A stretch of DNA of 64,000 bases, from the NCBI RefSeq assembly GCF_001276715.1, contig NZ_LIUQ01000021.1:21218-85217 (forward strand), in the 5' to 3' direction. Positions 41,208 to 49,972 of the stretch are shown here, one piece after another; position 1 is the stretch's first letter, and each line of letters begins with the position of its first letter. This stretch comes from Planktothricoides sp. SR001. Its GTDB lineage: Bacteria; Cyanobacteriota; Cyanobacteriia; Cyanobacteriales; Laspinemataceae. A program made the position numbers and the translations under genes. The notes below the pieces were generated by a model. It was not told where the DNA came from, did no database searches, and saw nothing but the letters and a program-made list of their open reading frames with translations.

Positions 41208-43094
41208 ATGCCTAGCTACTCTGACGATCAAGGTAAATCTATCTCTCTAGTTAAGGAAATTGCCAAAGGTGGTGAGGGAACGATTTGGCAAACTAATCGG
41301 AGTGGATATTTAGCAAAAACCTATCATAATCCAAGTAACGAGCAAATCACTAAGCTTGAGTTAATGGTTGCCAACCCGCCACCAAACCCAACGGCGGGTA
41401 TGCGCCATATTGCGATTAGTTGGCCGACTAACTTAATTAAAGATAATCAGGGGAAGTGGGTAGGGTTCTTAATGCCAGAGATTAAGAATGCTAAAGAGCT
41501 TGTTTATGTTTATCATCCCACAAATCGCAACAAGCACGCCCCAGAATTTAACTGGTATTGTCTGCATATCATTGCCTATAATTTTGCCTCGATTCTGCGA
41601 GAAATTCATGCCAAAAATTATATAATTGGGGATATTAGTGTTAAAAATATTCTGGTAAATGGGAGCAGCTTAGTTTCTTTAATTGATACGGATTCTTTTC
41701 AAGTAACTGACCCGAAAACGCAGAAAGTTTATTATTGTTCTGTGGGTTCTGAAGGTTTTACCCCTCCTGAATTGATTGGGCAAACTTTATCTCAACTTGC
41801 CCAAAACCGATTTCATGACAGATTTCGCTTGGCAGTAATTATTCACTATTTACTGTTTGGTTCTCATCCCTTTATGGGAAAATGGACGGGTTCAGGCAAC
41901 CCCCCTGGACAAAATGATGCAATTAGTCAGGGTCATTGGCCCTATGGGATTAACAGCTTGCTTAAACCTAGTCCAAACACTATCCCTCTCAATGTTCTGC
42001 ATCCAAAACTTGGGCAATGCTTTACCAAATGTTTTAATGACGGTCATCAATCTCCAACTTCTCGCCCCTCTCCTGAAGATTGGGTTGATGCCCTGCAAGT
42101 GGCGATTAATGATTTAGTGGTTTGTAGTAAAAATCCGAATCATATCAATAGTCAGCATTTTCGTCGCTGTTATTGGTGCGATCGGGCTAAGGCTTTAAGC
42201 GTTGATATTTTTCCCGCTGTTAAAAATCCCATTGCTCCTCAGAAGATTTCTATAACACCACCACCCCCACCACCAGTGACAATACAACAATTGCAATCTC
42301 AAAATCAATCACTGAATCAACAGCTTGCTCAAGCTAATACACAATTATCAACACTGCAATCAAATAATCAATCACTGAATCAACAGCTTGCTCAAGTTAA
42401 CCAAAAAGTATCAACACTGCAATCGGATAATAAATCACTAAGTCAAGACATTCAAAAACTGCAATCGGATAATCAATCACTAAATCAACAGCTTGCTACA
42501 GTTTCTCAAAACTCTCACCATACCAGCCAATTATCACAACAAGTACAAAGATTAGAGATTATCAAAAAAATTGCCATAACTAGCACAATCATTAGCACAA
42601 TTGCTGCGACAGCTTTCGGGGGCTTATCTTTTCTTCAATATCAAGAGAGGAATCAGCTAATTAGGCAAATTGAGCAAATCAGAAGACAGAATAATCTTCC
42701 CTCTGGTCGATGGGACTTATCATCGTACTCTCTTGATAAGGAGTTAGAAAATTTGGGCGAGATGATTGAGGATGAAAAACCATTGGTTTCCCGTGACTTG
42801 GATGAGTTAATTAATAAAATGCAAGAGAATAAGGAGACGAGTATCAATGAACTAAACCAGAGAATTAGTAATTTAGAAGCTATTAAAACTGATTTAGAAA
42901 ATCAAAATAACTCCCGGAAAAACCGAATCAATGAGCTAGTCAATCAAAATAACTCTCAACAAAACCGAATCAATGAGCTAGTCAATCAAAATAACTCTCA
43001 ACAAAACCGGATCAATGAGCTAGTCAATCAAAATCAGTCTTTGCAAAACCGGATTAAGGAGTTAGAAGGCGAAACAACTACGCCGGGAATCTGA
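41208..43094 (+). CDS. TerY-P triad Ser/Thr kinase with coiled coils and membrane helix
   Basis: A 628-aa kinase. The domain (~10-300) has GGEGTIWQ in the Gly loop and LAKTYH as the ATP Lys. The catalytic loop is IIGDISVKNILVN (HRD replaced by GD) and the metal loop is DTDSFQ (DFG replaced); both are characteristic of this kinase subfamily. A C..CYWC segment follows. Residues ~350-440 form a coiled coil with NQSLNQQLAQ repeats, a membrane helix is at ~455-478, and the C-terminus (~560-625) is a coiled coil of three 14-residue repeats (ELVNQNNSQQNRIN) encoded by a 42-bp tandem at ~42930-43050. It starts 21 bp after PP2C. Confidence 0.88.
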   Translation: MPSYSDDQGKSISLVKEIAKGGEGTIWQTNRSGYLAKTYHNPSNEQITKLELMVANPPPNPTAGMRHIAISWPTNLIKDNQGKWVGFLMPEIKNAKELVYVYHPTNRNKHAPEFNWYCLHIIAYNFASILREIHAKNYIIGDISVKNILVNGSSLVSLIDTDSFQVTDPKTQKVYYCSVGSEGFTPPELIGQTLSQLAQNRFHDRFRLAVIIHYLLFGSHPFMGKWTGSGNPPGQNDAISQGHWPYGINSLLKPSPNTIPLNVLHPKLGQCFTKCFNDGHQSPTSRPSPEDWVDALQVAINDLVVCSKNPNHINSQHFRRCYWCDRAKALSVDIFPAVKNPIAPQKISITPPPPPPVTIQQLQSQNQSLNQQLAQANTQLSTLQSNNQSLNQQLAQVNQKVSTLQSDNKSLSQDIQKLQSDNQSLNQQLATVSQNSHHTSQLSQQVQRLEIIKKIAITSTIISTIAATAFGGLSFLQYQERNQLIRQIEQIRRQNNLPSGRWDLSSYSLDKELENLGEMIEDEKPLVSRDLDELINKMQENKETSINELNQRISNLEAIKTDLENQNNSRKNRINELVNQNNSQQNRINELVNQNNSQQNRINELVNQNQSLQNRIKELEGETTTPGI

Positions 43095-43137
43095 GAGTAA
43101 TAGTAAAAAATTTGATTTTATGACTCTCGTAGCAAGC

Positions 43138-43540
43138 AAGAAACCGGGTTTCTAGTAGGGGCGAATGGCCATTCGCCCCTACTTGGTTGGGTGACAAAGA
43201 TGGTCTAAAGAAACCCGGTTTCTGGGGATTATATCCGTAGGGGCGAAGCATTCCGGCAGGAAATATCGGGGTAAAACCAATAACCTATATACCGGAATGC
43301 TTCGCCCTGGCAACTCGTGAGCGATCGCATTGTCGTTGCCAGCAAACAAGAAACCGGGGCAAGAAACCGGGGCAAGAAACCGGGGCAAGAAACCGGGTTT
43401 CTATGACATTTGTTTGTTGGTGGCAAAGGTTATCTAAAGAAACCCGGTTTCTGGGGTTAGTGGCAAAGGTTGTCTAAAGAAACCCGGTTTCTGGGGTTAG
43501 TGGCAAAGGTTATCTGAAGAAACCCGGTTTCTGGGGTTTG
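43138..43540. repeat. Type B, type C and type A palindromes with tandem arm expansion
   Basis: A type B element (43138-43226) has a perfect 28-bp palindrome (type C: gtaggggcgaatgg and its complement) inserted at 43155-43182. A type A copy follows at 43237-43310. A second type B element (43348-43540) is expanded: its left arm unit caagaaaccgggg (13 bp) is present three times before the full arm, and its right arm is an exact 40-bp tandem in three copies starting at 43421, 43461 and 43501. No ORF is present. Confidence 0.9.
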
Positions 43541-43693
43541 TTCGGAGCGCTTCTTGGTTAGAGTAATTGTGTTAAAATTATCAAGTGGTTTAGTAGTATT
43601 CGCTACAGAGTCTTTGTGGATTCTAGCGGGCGCGGTTCGGGACAGGTTGTAGTTTGTCCCCGATCTATCGACAATATTCTAGGAGAATACAAA

Positions 43694-43915
43694 ATGGCTA
43701 ATTCCGTTGAATTTAAAACAAAAATTAAGCAGGGTATTATCGAAATACCAGAAGAATATAAACAGGAGTTAAGAGAAGAACAAGAGGTGACAGTAATTGT
43801 TGTCAAACCGCCAAAAAGAATCCCTCAAACAGGCATGATTGCTGAATTAACGCAAAATCCTATTTCAGTTCCCGGTATTCGCCAGTTAACACGAGATGAA
43901 ATTCACTCACTATAG
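43694..43915 (+). CDS. Antitoxin-like protein upstream of a PIN remnant
   Basis: A 73-aa protein. The N-terminal half (MANSVEFKTKIKQGIIEIP then EYKQELREEQEVTVIVV) resembles the AbrB/SpoVT-like or related beta-strand DNA-binding antitoxins that precede PIN toxins. The C-terminal tail IAELTQNPISVPG and LTRDEI would be the toxin-binding part. ATG 43694 has AGGAG eight bases upstream (43681-43685). A truncated PIN gene follows after 2 bp, confirming the module type. Confidence 0.75.
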   Translation: MANSVEFKTKIKQGIIEIPEEYKQELREEQEVTVIVVKPPKRIPQTGMIAELTQNPISVPGIRQLTRDEIHSL

Positions 43916-43917
43916 TT

Positions 43918-44004
43918 ATGTCAAATTTTCCCATGATTTTTTTTGATTCAAATATATGGTTATATCGATTTTTATTCGATATTTTCTATGATTCAAACGA
44001 TTAA
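43918..44004 (+). pseudogene. VapC/PIN toxin remnant (N-terminus only)
   Basis: MSNFPMIFFDSNIWLYRFL is the PIN N-terminus, with the first catalytic Asp in FFDSNIWLY. The frame ends after 28 codons, and the rest of the ~130-aa domain is absent. The next antitoxin gene begins inside it (43988), so a deletion appears to have fused two modules. Confidence 0.7.
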
Positions 44005-44197
44005 TGTCAGTGGCTTAAAACCCGAACAAGTCGAACAAATCAAATCGATTGTCGATGCTTTTAATGCTAAAAATAAACTCGAAGAATTAGCGATCGAGCG
44101 AATCGACAATCCAACACCAGATATCATCAATACTTTAACAGAAAATCCGATTAAAGTCAATGGTTTTCTCACCCGTGAAGATATTTATGACCGTTAA
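43988..44197 (+). CDS. Second antitoxin-like protein
   Basis: A 69-aa protein (MIQTINVSGLKPEQVEQIKSI then VDAFNAKNKLEEL). Its N-terminus differs from the previous antitoxin, but its tail TLTENPIKVNGFLTREDI closely resembles that protein's C-terminus. It overlaps the PIN remnant before it and is followed 9 bp later by another PIN remnant. ATG 43988 is chosen over the upstream open frame because the family-like sequence begins there. Confidence 0.7.
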   Translation: MIQTINVSGLKPEQVEQIKSIVDAFNAKNKLEELAIERIDNPTPDIINTLTENPIKVNGFLTREDIYDR

Positions 44198-44206
44198 TGA
44201 GGTAAA

Positions 44207-44378
44207 ATGCCCCTAAGCTTTATTGATACTAACATTTGGCTATAATCTCTCATTTTGGGATAGCCTTATTGTGGCTATTGCCTTAGCTGGTGGTGCAGAT
44301 ACTCTCTATTCTGAAGATATGCAGCATGGGTTAATTCAGCTTGCCAAGAAACCGGGTTTCTATGAGCACGTTGCTTGA
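44207..44378 (+). pseudogene. Second VapC/PIN toxin remnant (internal deletion, frameshift)
   Basis: MPLSFIDTNIWL (44207-44245) is a PIN N-terminus ending at a stop. In another frame, from 44247, LSFWDSLIVAIALAGGADTL and YSEDMQHG follow, the canonical PIN C-terminus with its catalytic Asp residues. The central ~80 residues are missing. The last codons (KKPGFYEH) come from a type B repeat at 44346, so the repeat adjoins or truncates the gene end. Confidence 0.75.
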
Positions 44379-44820
44379 GTGGCAAAGATGGTCTAAAGAA
44401 ACCCGGTTTCTGGGGATTATATTCGTAGGGGCGAAGCATTCCGGCAGTAAATATCGAGGTAAAACCAATAACTTATATACCGGAATGCTTCGCCCTGACT
44501 GGGGTTCACAAGTTGTCAGCAAGCAATAAACCGGGTTTCTATGAGCACGTTGGTTGGGTGGCAAAGATGGTCTTAAGAAACCCGGTTTCTGGGGATTATA
44601 TTCGTAGGGGCGAAGCATTCCGGCAGGAAATATCGGGTTACAAGCAATAACTTATATACCGGAATGCTTCGCCCTGACTGGGGCTCACGAGTTGTCAGCA
44701 AGCAAGAAACCGGGGCAAGAAACCGGGTTTCTATAAGAGTTGTTGGTTGGGTGGCAAAGATGGTCTAAAGAAACCCGGTTTCTGGGACAAAGATGGTCTA
44801 AAGAAACCCGGTTTCTGGGT
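44346..44820. repeat. Array of type B and type A palindromes
   Basis: Type B copies are at 44346-44414, 44526-44593 and 44703-44820 (the last with one extra left unit and a duplicated right arm). They alternate with type A copies at 44425-44498 and 44604-44677. The regular B-A-B-A-B order in one orientation suggests the pairs were amplified together. The array ends 14 bp from the stop of the next gene. Confidence 0.9.
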
Positions 44821-44833
44821 TTTTCTTTATCTC

Positions 44834-46252
44834 TTAGGTTTTAGGGTTTATCTGATACCAATGATGCACCGCTAACCAGATAGCAGAAAGTAACCCCGCA
44901 AGACTAAGAGTGATGCCACTGTATGTAACAATTAACCCCCAAATTGGCAAAACTCCCCCGGCGATCGTCGCCACAATTGCCGCTAATTTGGCAGATTTAT
45001 TTTTACCTAAACCCCAGACTAATCCTAACATTACCAGTGAAATCATACTCCAAGCCAACTTAACATCTATTGAGCGACTTAAATAGGTCAAAGTTAGTAA
45101 GCAGGCAAAGAATAGTCCCCCAGCGATCGCCACATCTCGTAAACTCAGATTAACCGAGAAATACAAGAGCAGAATCCACCACAAAAATAGTGCTGGCGCT
45201 AATAATAATAAGCGGGGTAAAATGCCGGTATTTTTGACGGTATCTGTGGACGTAAATACCCCAAAAGGATTGCTCACGGATACGTTATCTTCAAACACCC
45301 AAGTAAAGCGAGTCCCATTGCGTTCGTTCTTAGTTTCCGTGGGAATAATGCCACTAGCAAAGTCAGCTTTAGAGAAATTCGCCAATGCACTTAACTGAAA
45401 TTTCGCCAAAGACTCTCCTTGCGAATTATAGACCCACCGTGGCCCACCTTGGGCTTTATATCCTACCTGAAATGTGGCAGATTTACCCGCGCCTAACCGA
45501 AAGGGAAAGCCATAGTCTCCGGGGTTAATTTGTGGTAATATCTGCCCATCTTTTTCCACTTTAAAGTTTTGCAATAAAGTGTAACCGTAGGGAGGGTTAA
45601 ATTCAAAGAAAAAATCTTGCGCTTGTTTGAGTTGGTTAACAAATTGATATTCCGCTTTGAAGTCTACGATATAAATGGCGCTATTTTTTTTCTGCACGTC
45701 AGTGCTTTGGTTGATGGTGACATCAATGTTTGAGGAAGCGATCGCCATATATCGGTTAAGAATTTGTTCCGACTCCACTTTTACCTGTTTGCCATCCACC
45801 CAGTTATAGTAAAAATATGGTTCAACCACGGTGTAGCGAATTTTTGGGACAGGTTGTTCTAGGCGATCGCCTGATACCGTAGCCGCTACCTGTTGAACTC
45901 GTTGCTGTTCCCAATGATGATAGCGATTTGCCAAAGTGGAACAAAGAAAAAATCCCCCCGTAACCAAAATCAAAACCAGTACCAAATGAGGAAATTTATC
46001 TAATATTCGGAAATAATTTTCCACCCACTGTTGCAGAGAAAGGGTCGGTTCTTCGGGCGCTTCGCGCAGCGATCCGCTCTCGCGGAATCGCCGTTTTATG
46101 GAAAAATTAATCACAGCAATGACCAACCCCAAAAATGCCATAAAAATGGCTAAATTTAAGGAAATTTTCATAATTTGTGACCCAAATTCCATCAATTCAT
46201 TCGGATGGGTCAAATCTGGCAAATTAGGAATCCCTTGAAAATCTGAATACAT
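44834..46252 (-). CDS. Multi-pass membrane protein of unknown function
   Basis: A 472-aa protein not assigned to a family. A membrane helix is at ~30-52 and another at ~88-108; a long extracytoplasmic beta-rich region follows (~115-335), and then about five more helices (~340-465). The segment FRESGSLREAPE (~residues 56-67) is encoded by a dyad repeat at ~46055-46092, much like the insert in gloB, and lies in the cytosolic loop between helices 1 and 2. Neighbours give no functional clue. Confidence 0.75.
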   Translation of the reverse strand: MYSDFQGIPNLPDLTHPNELMEFGSQIMKISLNLAIFMAFLGLVIAVINFSIKRRFRESGSLREAPEEPTLSLQQWVENYFRILDKFPHLVLVLILVTGGFFLCSTLANRYHHWEQQRVQQVAATVSGDRLEQPVPKIRYTVVEPYFYYNWVDGKQVKVESEQILNRYMAIASSNIDVTINQSTDVQKKNSAIYIVDFKAEYQFVNQLKQAQDFFFEFNPPYGYTLLQNFKVEKDGQILPQINPGDYGFPFRLGAGKSATFQVGYKAQGGPRWVYNSQGESLAKFQLSALANFSKADFASGIIPTETKNERNGTRFTWVFEDNVSVSNPFGVFTSTDTVKNTGILPRLLLLAPALFLWWILLLYFSVNLSLRDVAIAGGLFFACLLTLTYLSRSIDVKLAWSMISLVMLGLVWGLGKNKSAKLAAIVATIAGGVLPIWGLIVTYSGITLSLAGLLSAIWLAVHHWYQINPKT

Positions 46253-46365
46253 AATCAGACGCCTCGCAGTTCTTTAATCATGGCGATGACTGATATATTC
46301 TAGACTTTTGGCAAAGTATCGGGAGAGCGGAGGAGCGGGGGAGCAGAGGTGCAGAGGTGCAGAGT

Positions 46366-46592
46366 GAATAGTAAATAGTAAATAGTAAATAGTGAATAGT
46401 GAATAGTGAATAGTGAATAGTGAATAGTGAATAGTGATATTTTTTTAACTTGTAGGGGCGAATGGCCATTCGCCCCTACGAATGCATAACTTTTCACTTT
46501 CCCCGTTCCCCGTTCCCCGATAACTGTTCCCTGTTCCCCAACCAACAACCAACAAACAACAAACAACAACCAACAACCAACAACCAACAAAA
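46366..46592. repeat. Heptamer array, perfect palindrome and A-rich tandems
   Basis: Ten heptamers (gaatagt/aaatagt) occupy 46366-46435. Then come gatattt, a perfect 28-bp type C palindrome at 46452-46479, and cgaatgcat. Next are gttcccc words and ccaacaa tandems (~46539-46590) ending at the add start codon. The heptamer-to-cgaatgcat order matches 32.30-32.43 kb. Confidence 0.85.
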
Positions 46593-46595
46593 AAT

Positions 46596-47636
46596 ATGCA
46601 GAAAACCCTGAAACAAATCATCAATGAAATGCCCAAAGCAGAACTACATCTGCACCTAGAAGCAACGCCCCAATGGTCAAGTATTCGCCAAGCATTTGCT
46701 CGACATTACGGAGAAACATTGCCAGAAATTTCTCCGTTGTATCATCCTGAATTTAGATTTAATAATTTTCAAGAATTCCTCAATGGCTTTACCAGTTATA
46801 TTCACCCGTGGTTACGCACCCCCAATGGCTATGCAGAATTAATCGATGCGGCGATTGACTCTTTAATTCAACAAAATATTCGCTATGTGGAACTAAATTT
46901 TAGTATCTTAAGTATTCAGCGAGTGAATCATAACCTTGAAGAGGTTTTATTTTTATTAGAAAATGCAATAAATCGAGCTAATCAACAAGGTTGTATAATT
47001 AAATTAATTGCGGGTATTAGTCGGAATCAAACCCCAGAAATAGCCGGTAAAATTGTCAAACAATTACTTAATTATTCTATAATTTCTGGGTTCGATCTTC
47101 ATGGGTTTGAAACCCCAGAAACTCGTGCTGATTTATTCCGAGAGGCTTTTGAACTAGCCCAAGCAGCAGGCAAAAAAATCAAAGCCCATGCGGGAGAAAT
47201 GGATGGGCCGGCAAGTATTCGGGCGGCGGTGACGGGGTTAGGGGTGACTCAAATTGGTCACGGGACTTCGGCTATGGAAGATGCGGATTTAATCCAGTTA
47301 TTAATTGAGCGAAATATTGTGTTAGAAATGTGTCCGAGTTCTAACGAAAAGTTAGGCAATATTCAGCGGTATGATGACCATCCAATTTTAGCCTTAGATG
47401 CGGCTGGGGTTAAGGTGACAATAAACTCGGATGATCCGAGTTTATTTGGAGTTCATTTAACTGATGAAATGGTGCGATTAGTGACAGAAAGAGGCGTGGC
47501 GATCGCAGATTTAGTGCGTTGGACTCGTAACGCTTTTAATTGTGCGATCGCCGATGGTGACTCGCGGAATGAATTGCATCGTCAATTAGATACCTGGGCA
47601 GCAGCCTATCAGAATTTCCAGCCTATACAGCGGTGA
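46596..47636 (+). CDS. add: Adenosine deaminase family protein
   Basis: A 346-aa amidohydrolase that deaminates adenosine (or a related purine such as adenine or an aminofutalosine) in purine salvage. Zinc ligands H18 and H20 are in ELHLHLEA. KAHAGE carries the third His and the catalytic Glu, IGHGTSAM a further His, and NSDDPSLFG the Asp pair. The usual HLHLEG has Ala in place of Gly, so exact substrate is not certain. ATG 46596 follows a run of short A-rich repeats, with no strong ribosome site. Confidence 0.83.
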   Translation: MQKTLKQIINEMPKAELHLHLEATPQWSSIRQAFARHYGETLPEISPLYHPEFRFNNFQEFLNGFTSYIHPWLRTPNGYAELIDAAIDSLIQQNIRYVELNFSILSIQRVNHNLEEVLFLLENAINRANQQGCIIKLIAGISRNQTPEIAGKIVKQLLNYSIISGFDLHGFETPETRADLFREAFELAQAAGKKIKAHAGEMDGPASIRAAVTGLGVTQIGHGTSAMEDADLIQLLIERNIVLEMCPSSNEKLGNIQRYDDHPILALDAAGVKVTINSDDPSLFGVHLTDEMVRLVTERGVAIADLVRWTRNAFNCAIADGDSRNELHRQLDTWAAAYQNFQPIQR

Positions 47637-47637
47637 T

Positions 47638-48681
47638 TTAGCAAATTCGGGGAAGCTGTTCGCCACTGAGCATATCAATAATCCGTTGTTGACCAATTCT
47701 ACTTTTCAGTTTAACTAAAGAATTGGCGTTGGGGTTCACGGAACCAATTTGACTGGCATTGGTTCCCAAGGGGTGCGATCGCATAATTTCCAAAGCTTTC
47801 TGGGCATCGGCAGGGGCGACAAAAGCCACAAATCGTCCTTCATTGGCCACATACAGGGGGTCAAATCCCAACAATTCACAAGCCCCTTGCACATCTTCCC
47901 GCACCGGAATCGCCAATTCATCAATAGAAATCTCAAAACCTGCTGCTGCCGCAATTTCATTTAAAGTGCTGGCTAAACCACCGCGAGTCAAATCTCGCAA
48001 ACAATGAATTTCAATGCCCGCTTGTAAAAGTTGACCAACTAAATCCGCAACCGGGGCAGAATCACTTTCGATCTCGGTTTCAAAATCCAATCCTTCCCGC
48101 AGGGCCATAATCGCGATGCCATGCCGTCCCAGGTCGCCATTCACTAATAAAATATCCCCTGGTTGCACGGAACCGGGCGCGATCGCCAGGGAATGTTCAA
48201 CAATTCCCACCCCTGCGGTATTGATAAAAATTCCGTCCCCTTTACCTTTGTCAACCACTTTGGTATCGCCAGTAACAATCTTCACCCCAGCATTTTCGGC
48301 CGCTTGCTGCATCGATTGGACAATCCGCCAGAGGGTTTCCATCGGCAGTCCTTCTTCTAAAATCAACCCAACGGTTAAATAAAGCGGACGGGCTCCAGCC
48401 ATCGCCAAATCATTCACCGTGCCGTGAATGGCTAATGAACCAATATCCCCTCCGGGAAAAAATAGCGGACGCACCACATAGGAGTCCGTGGTCATGGCTA
48501 TTTTCTGGGTGGGCAGAGTCAACACAGTGGCGTCATGGGGAATGTGGCTATCATCCCCAAAGGTGGAGATAAACATCTTTTCAATTAATTGATGCATCAG
48601 CTTACCACCGCCCCCGTGGGCTAAGAGGATATGAGGATATTGCTGAATCGGAATCGGACAGGTGCGGGTGTACTCTGGCAT
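47638..48681 (-). CDS. hypE: Hydrogenase maturation protein HypE
   Basis: A 347-aa ATP-dependent dehydratase that turns a carbamoyl group on its C-terminal Cys into the cyanide ligand of [NiFe]-hydrogenase. [17 protein letters not shown] is the HypE N-terminus. [37 protein letters not shown] and [17 protein letters not shown] are family blocks. The protein ends in PRIC, the modified Cys. It converges with add, with only 1 bp between stops. hypC is 1.3 kb away on the other strand; hypA, B, D and F are not in the window. Confidence 0.96.
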   Translation of the reverse strand: MPEYTRTCPIPIQQYPHILLAHGGGGKLMHQLIEKMFISTFGDDSHIPHDATVLTLPTQKIAMTTDSYVVRPLFFPGGDIGSLAIHGTVNDLAMAGARPLYLTVGLILEEGLPMETLWRIVQSMQQAAENAGVKIVTGDTKVVDKGKGDGIFINTAGVGIVEHSLAIAPGSVQPGDILLVNGDLGRHGIAIMALREGLDFETEIESDSAPVADLVGQLLQAGIEIHCLRDLTRGGLASTLNEIAAAAGFEISIDELAIPVREDVQGACELLGFDPLYVANEGRFVAFVAPADAQKALEIMRSHPLGTNASQIGSVNPNANSLVKLKSRIGQQRIIDMLSGEQLPRIC

Positions 48682-49181
48682 ATATATCTGTATCTATATA
48701 AATAGATATATTTATCTTGGTATTAGGTTGGCAATACTCAGTCCCAAATTTTAACCCTTGGATTGCCGATTATTCACAATTGCGTCAGTGAGCGATCGCA
48801 TCTTTCCCATTAGGGCAAGAAACTTACCCCAAGTCCAGGGGATCGAGTCCAGGTGCGACTCCCTACGGGACGCTTCGCGAACGCACTTCGCAGCAATTGT
48901 TAAAAAAAATCAACGAGTCAAAGTCAAAAACACCATTGGACTTAGAATTGTATCGAGTACAACATCTCTTTTTGCACAGAGATTTTGACCTGATGCAACT
49001 TGTCGATCGGAAAATCTGAATTTAATAACTTCAAACCCTTTGCTGTTAAAGGTTCCCAGTTTTCCCACCCCAGCTTCCACCAGGGATATGGCTTAGAATT
49101 GACAGTGATAGTTAGGTCAAGCTCAAGGGTCAAAAGCTTTCAATCTAATATTCGCGAATCATTTAATGGAGAAGGAAAATA
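48682..49181. other. Intergenic region with a small dyad repeat
   Basis: About 500 bp between divergent hypE and the DUF4327 gene. A tatata-rich stretch lies at 48683-48715. A dyad repeat with outer words gtgcg and cgcac spans 48853-48887 and belongs to the same class as those at ~592 and ~58885. Two short frames (48942-49133 minus, 49000-49182 plus) have no recognisable features. Confidence 0.45.
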
Positions 49182-49406
49182 ATGATGATTCCATCCGTTC
49201 GATACTCCATCGATGTGATTAAGGAAGAAGTCCGCGATTTGGTTAACAAAAAATTAATCAGCCGTCGGCAGTCAATTTACAATATTTGTCAATATATCCC
49301 GGTTAGAGAATGGCAAGAGGTGGAGAGAGAGTTAGAAAATCACGGATTTTTACTCAGAGATAGAATTATTGACCTAATGGGTCGAGAAGATTGGTACGAA
49401 GACTAA
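49182..49406 (+). CDS. DUF4327 family protein
   Basis: A 74-aa cyanobacterial protein of unknown function. The family pattern is clear: YSIDVIKEEVRDLVNKKLIS, R.QSIYNICQYIPVREW, then ELENHGFLLRDRIIDLMG. AAGGA at 49172-49176 lies five bases before ATG 49182 and eight before ATG 49185, so either of the paired ATGs can be used. Single gene. Confidence 0.85.
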   Translation: MMIPSVRYSIDVIKEEVRDLVNKKLISRRQSIYNICQYIPVREWQEVERELENHGFLLRDRIIDLMGREDWYED

Positions 49407-49972
49407 CTCAAGACTAACTCAAGACTTAACTCAAGGCTATTGTGAATTAGTCACAACCATCAAGGGGTGTGGGGCAGGACAATCATTATCAGGAAAAAAA
49501 TCCCCGATGACGGGTTCACCAATCAAATATACTCATCAAGTCAAACCCGCAAAGTTTGGCTATTTTTATTTTAGGTTATTTAAGGCAGTTTATTTAGGGC
49601 GATTTCCCGCAATCCCATCCCCAAATCCAGCCAAACAAAATATAGACCAATCTGGCAAATATAAGCAAATATAAAATTAATCGGAAATTTTAGCCATATT
49701 TCTAGACCCAATGCTAAAATAAAGTAGCGTCTCTCCTGGAAGCGATCGCTCCTAATTTAATTAACCCAACCCAGTCACCTGAACCCTCATATTTTCACCC
49801 TGACCTCCGCTCTGCCCGGTAGTTACTCTATTGGGGATGGCGCTATCTGATGCGCTATCTGATGCGCTATCTAAAGAATATATTCAAGAGAGATTAAGTT
49901 ATTTTGGAAATAAATATCACAAAAATTTATTTCCAACTTACAACATTTAACCAAGAAAACAACGAGAAAATT
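49407..49972. other. Intergenic region upstream of hypC
   Basis: 566 bp with no convincing ORF. A 12-bp tandem (cgctatctgatg, 2.7 copies) is at 49841-49872. The hypC promoter and leader are expected here. Confidence 0.45.

Noticed and set aside
43138-44820. CRISPR array
   Set aside because: Repeats are palindromic elements of two kinds with related, not unique, interiors; no cas genes and no constant spacer length.
48841-48895. tRNA-like gatcgagtccaggtgcgactcc segment
   Set aside because: No cloverleaf can be drawn; it is a dyad repeat of the class seen elsewhere.
48942-49133. 63-codon minus-strand frame between hypE and DUF4327
   Set aside because: Plausible composition, but no family match, no ribosome site, and a competing frame on the plus strand.
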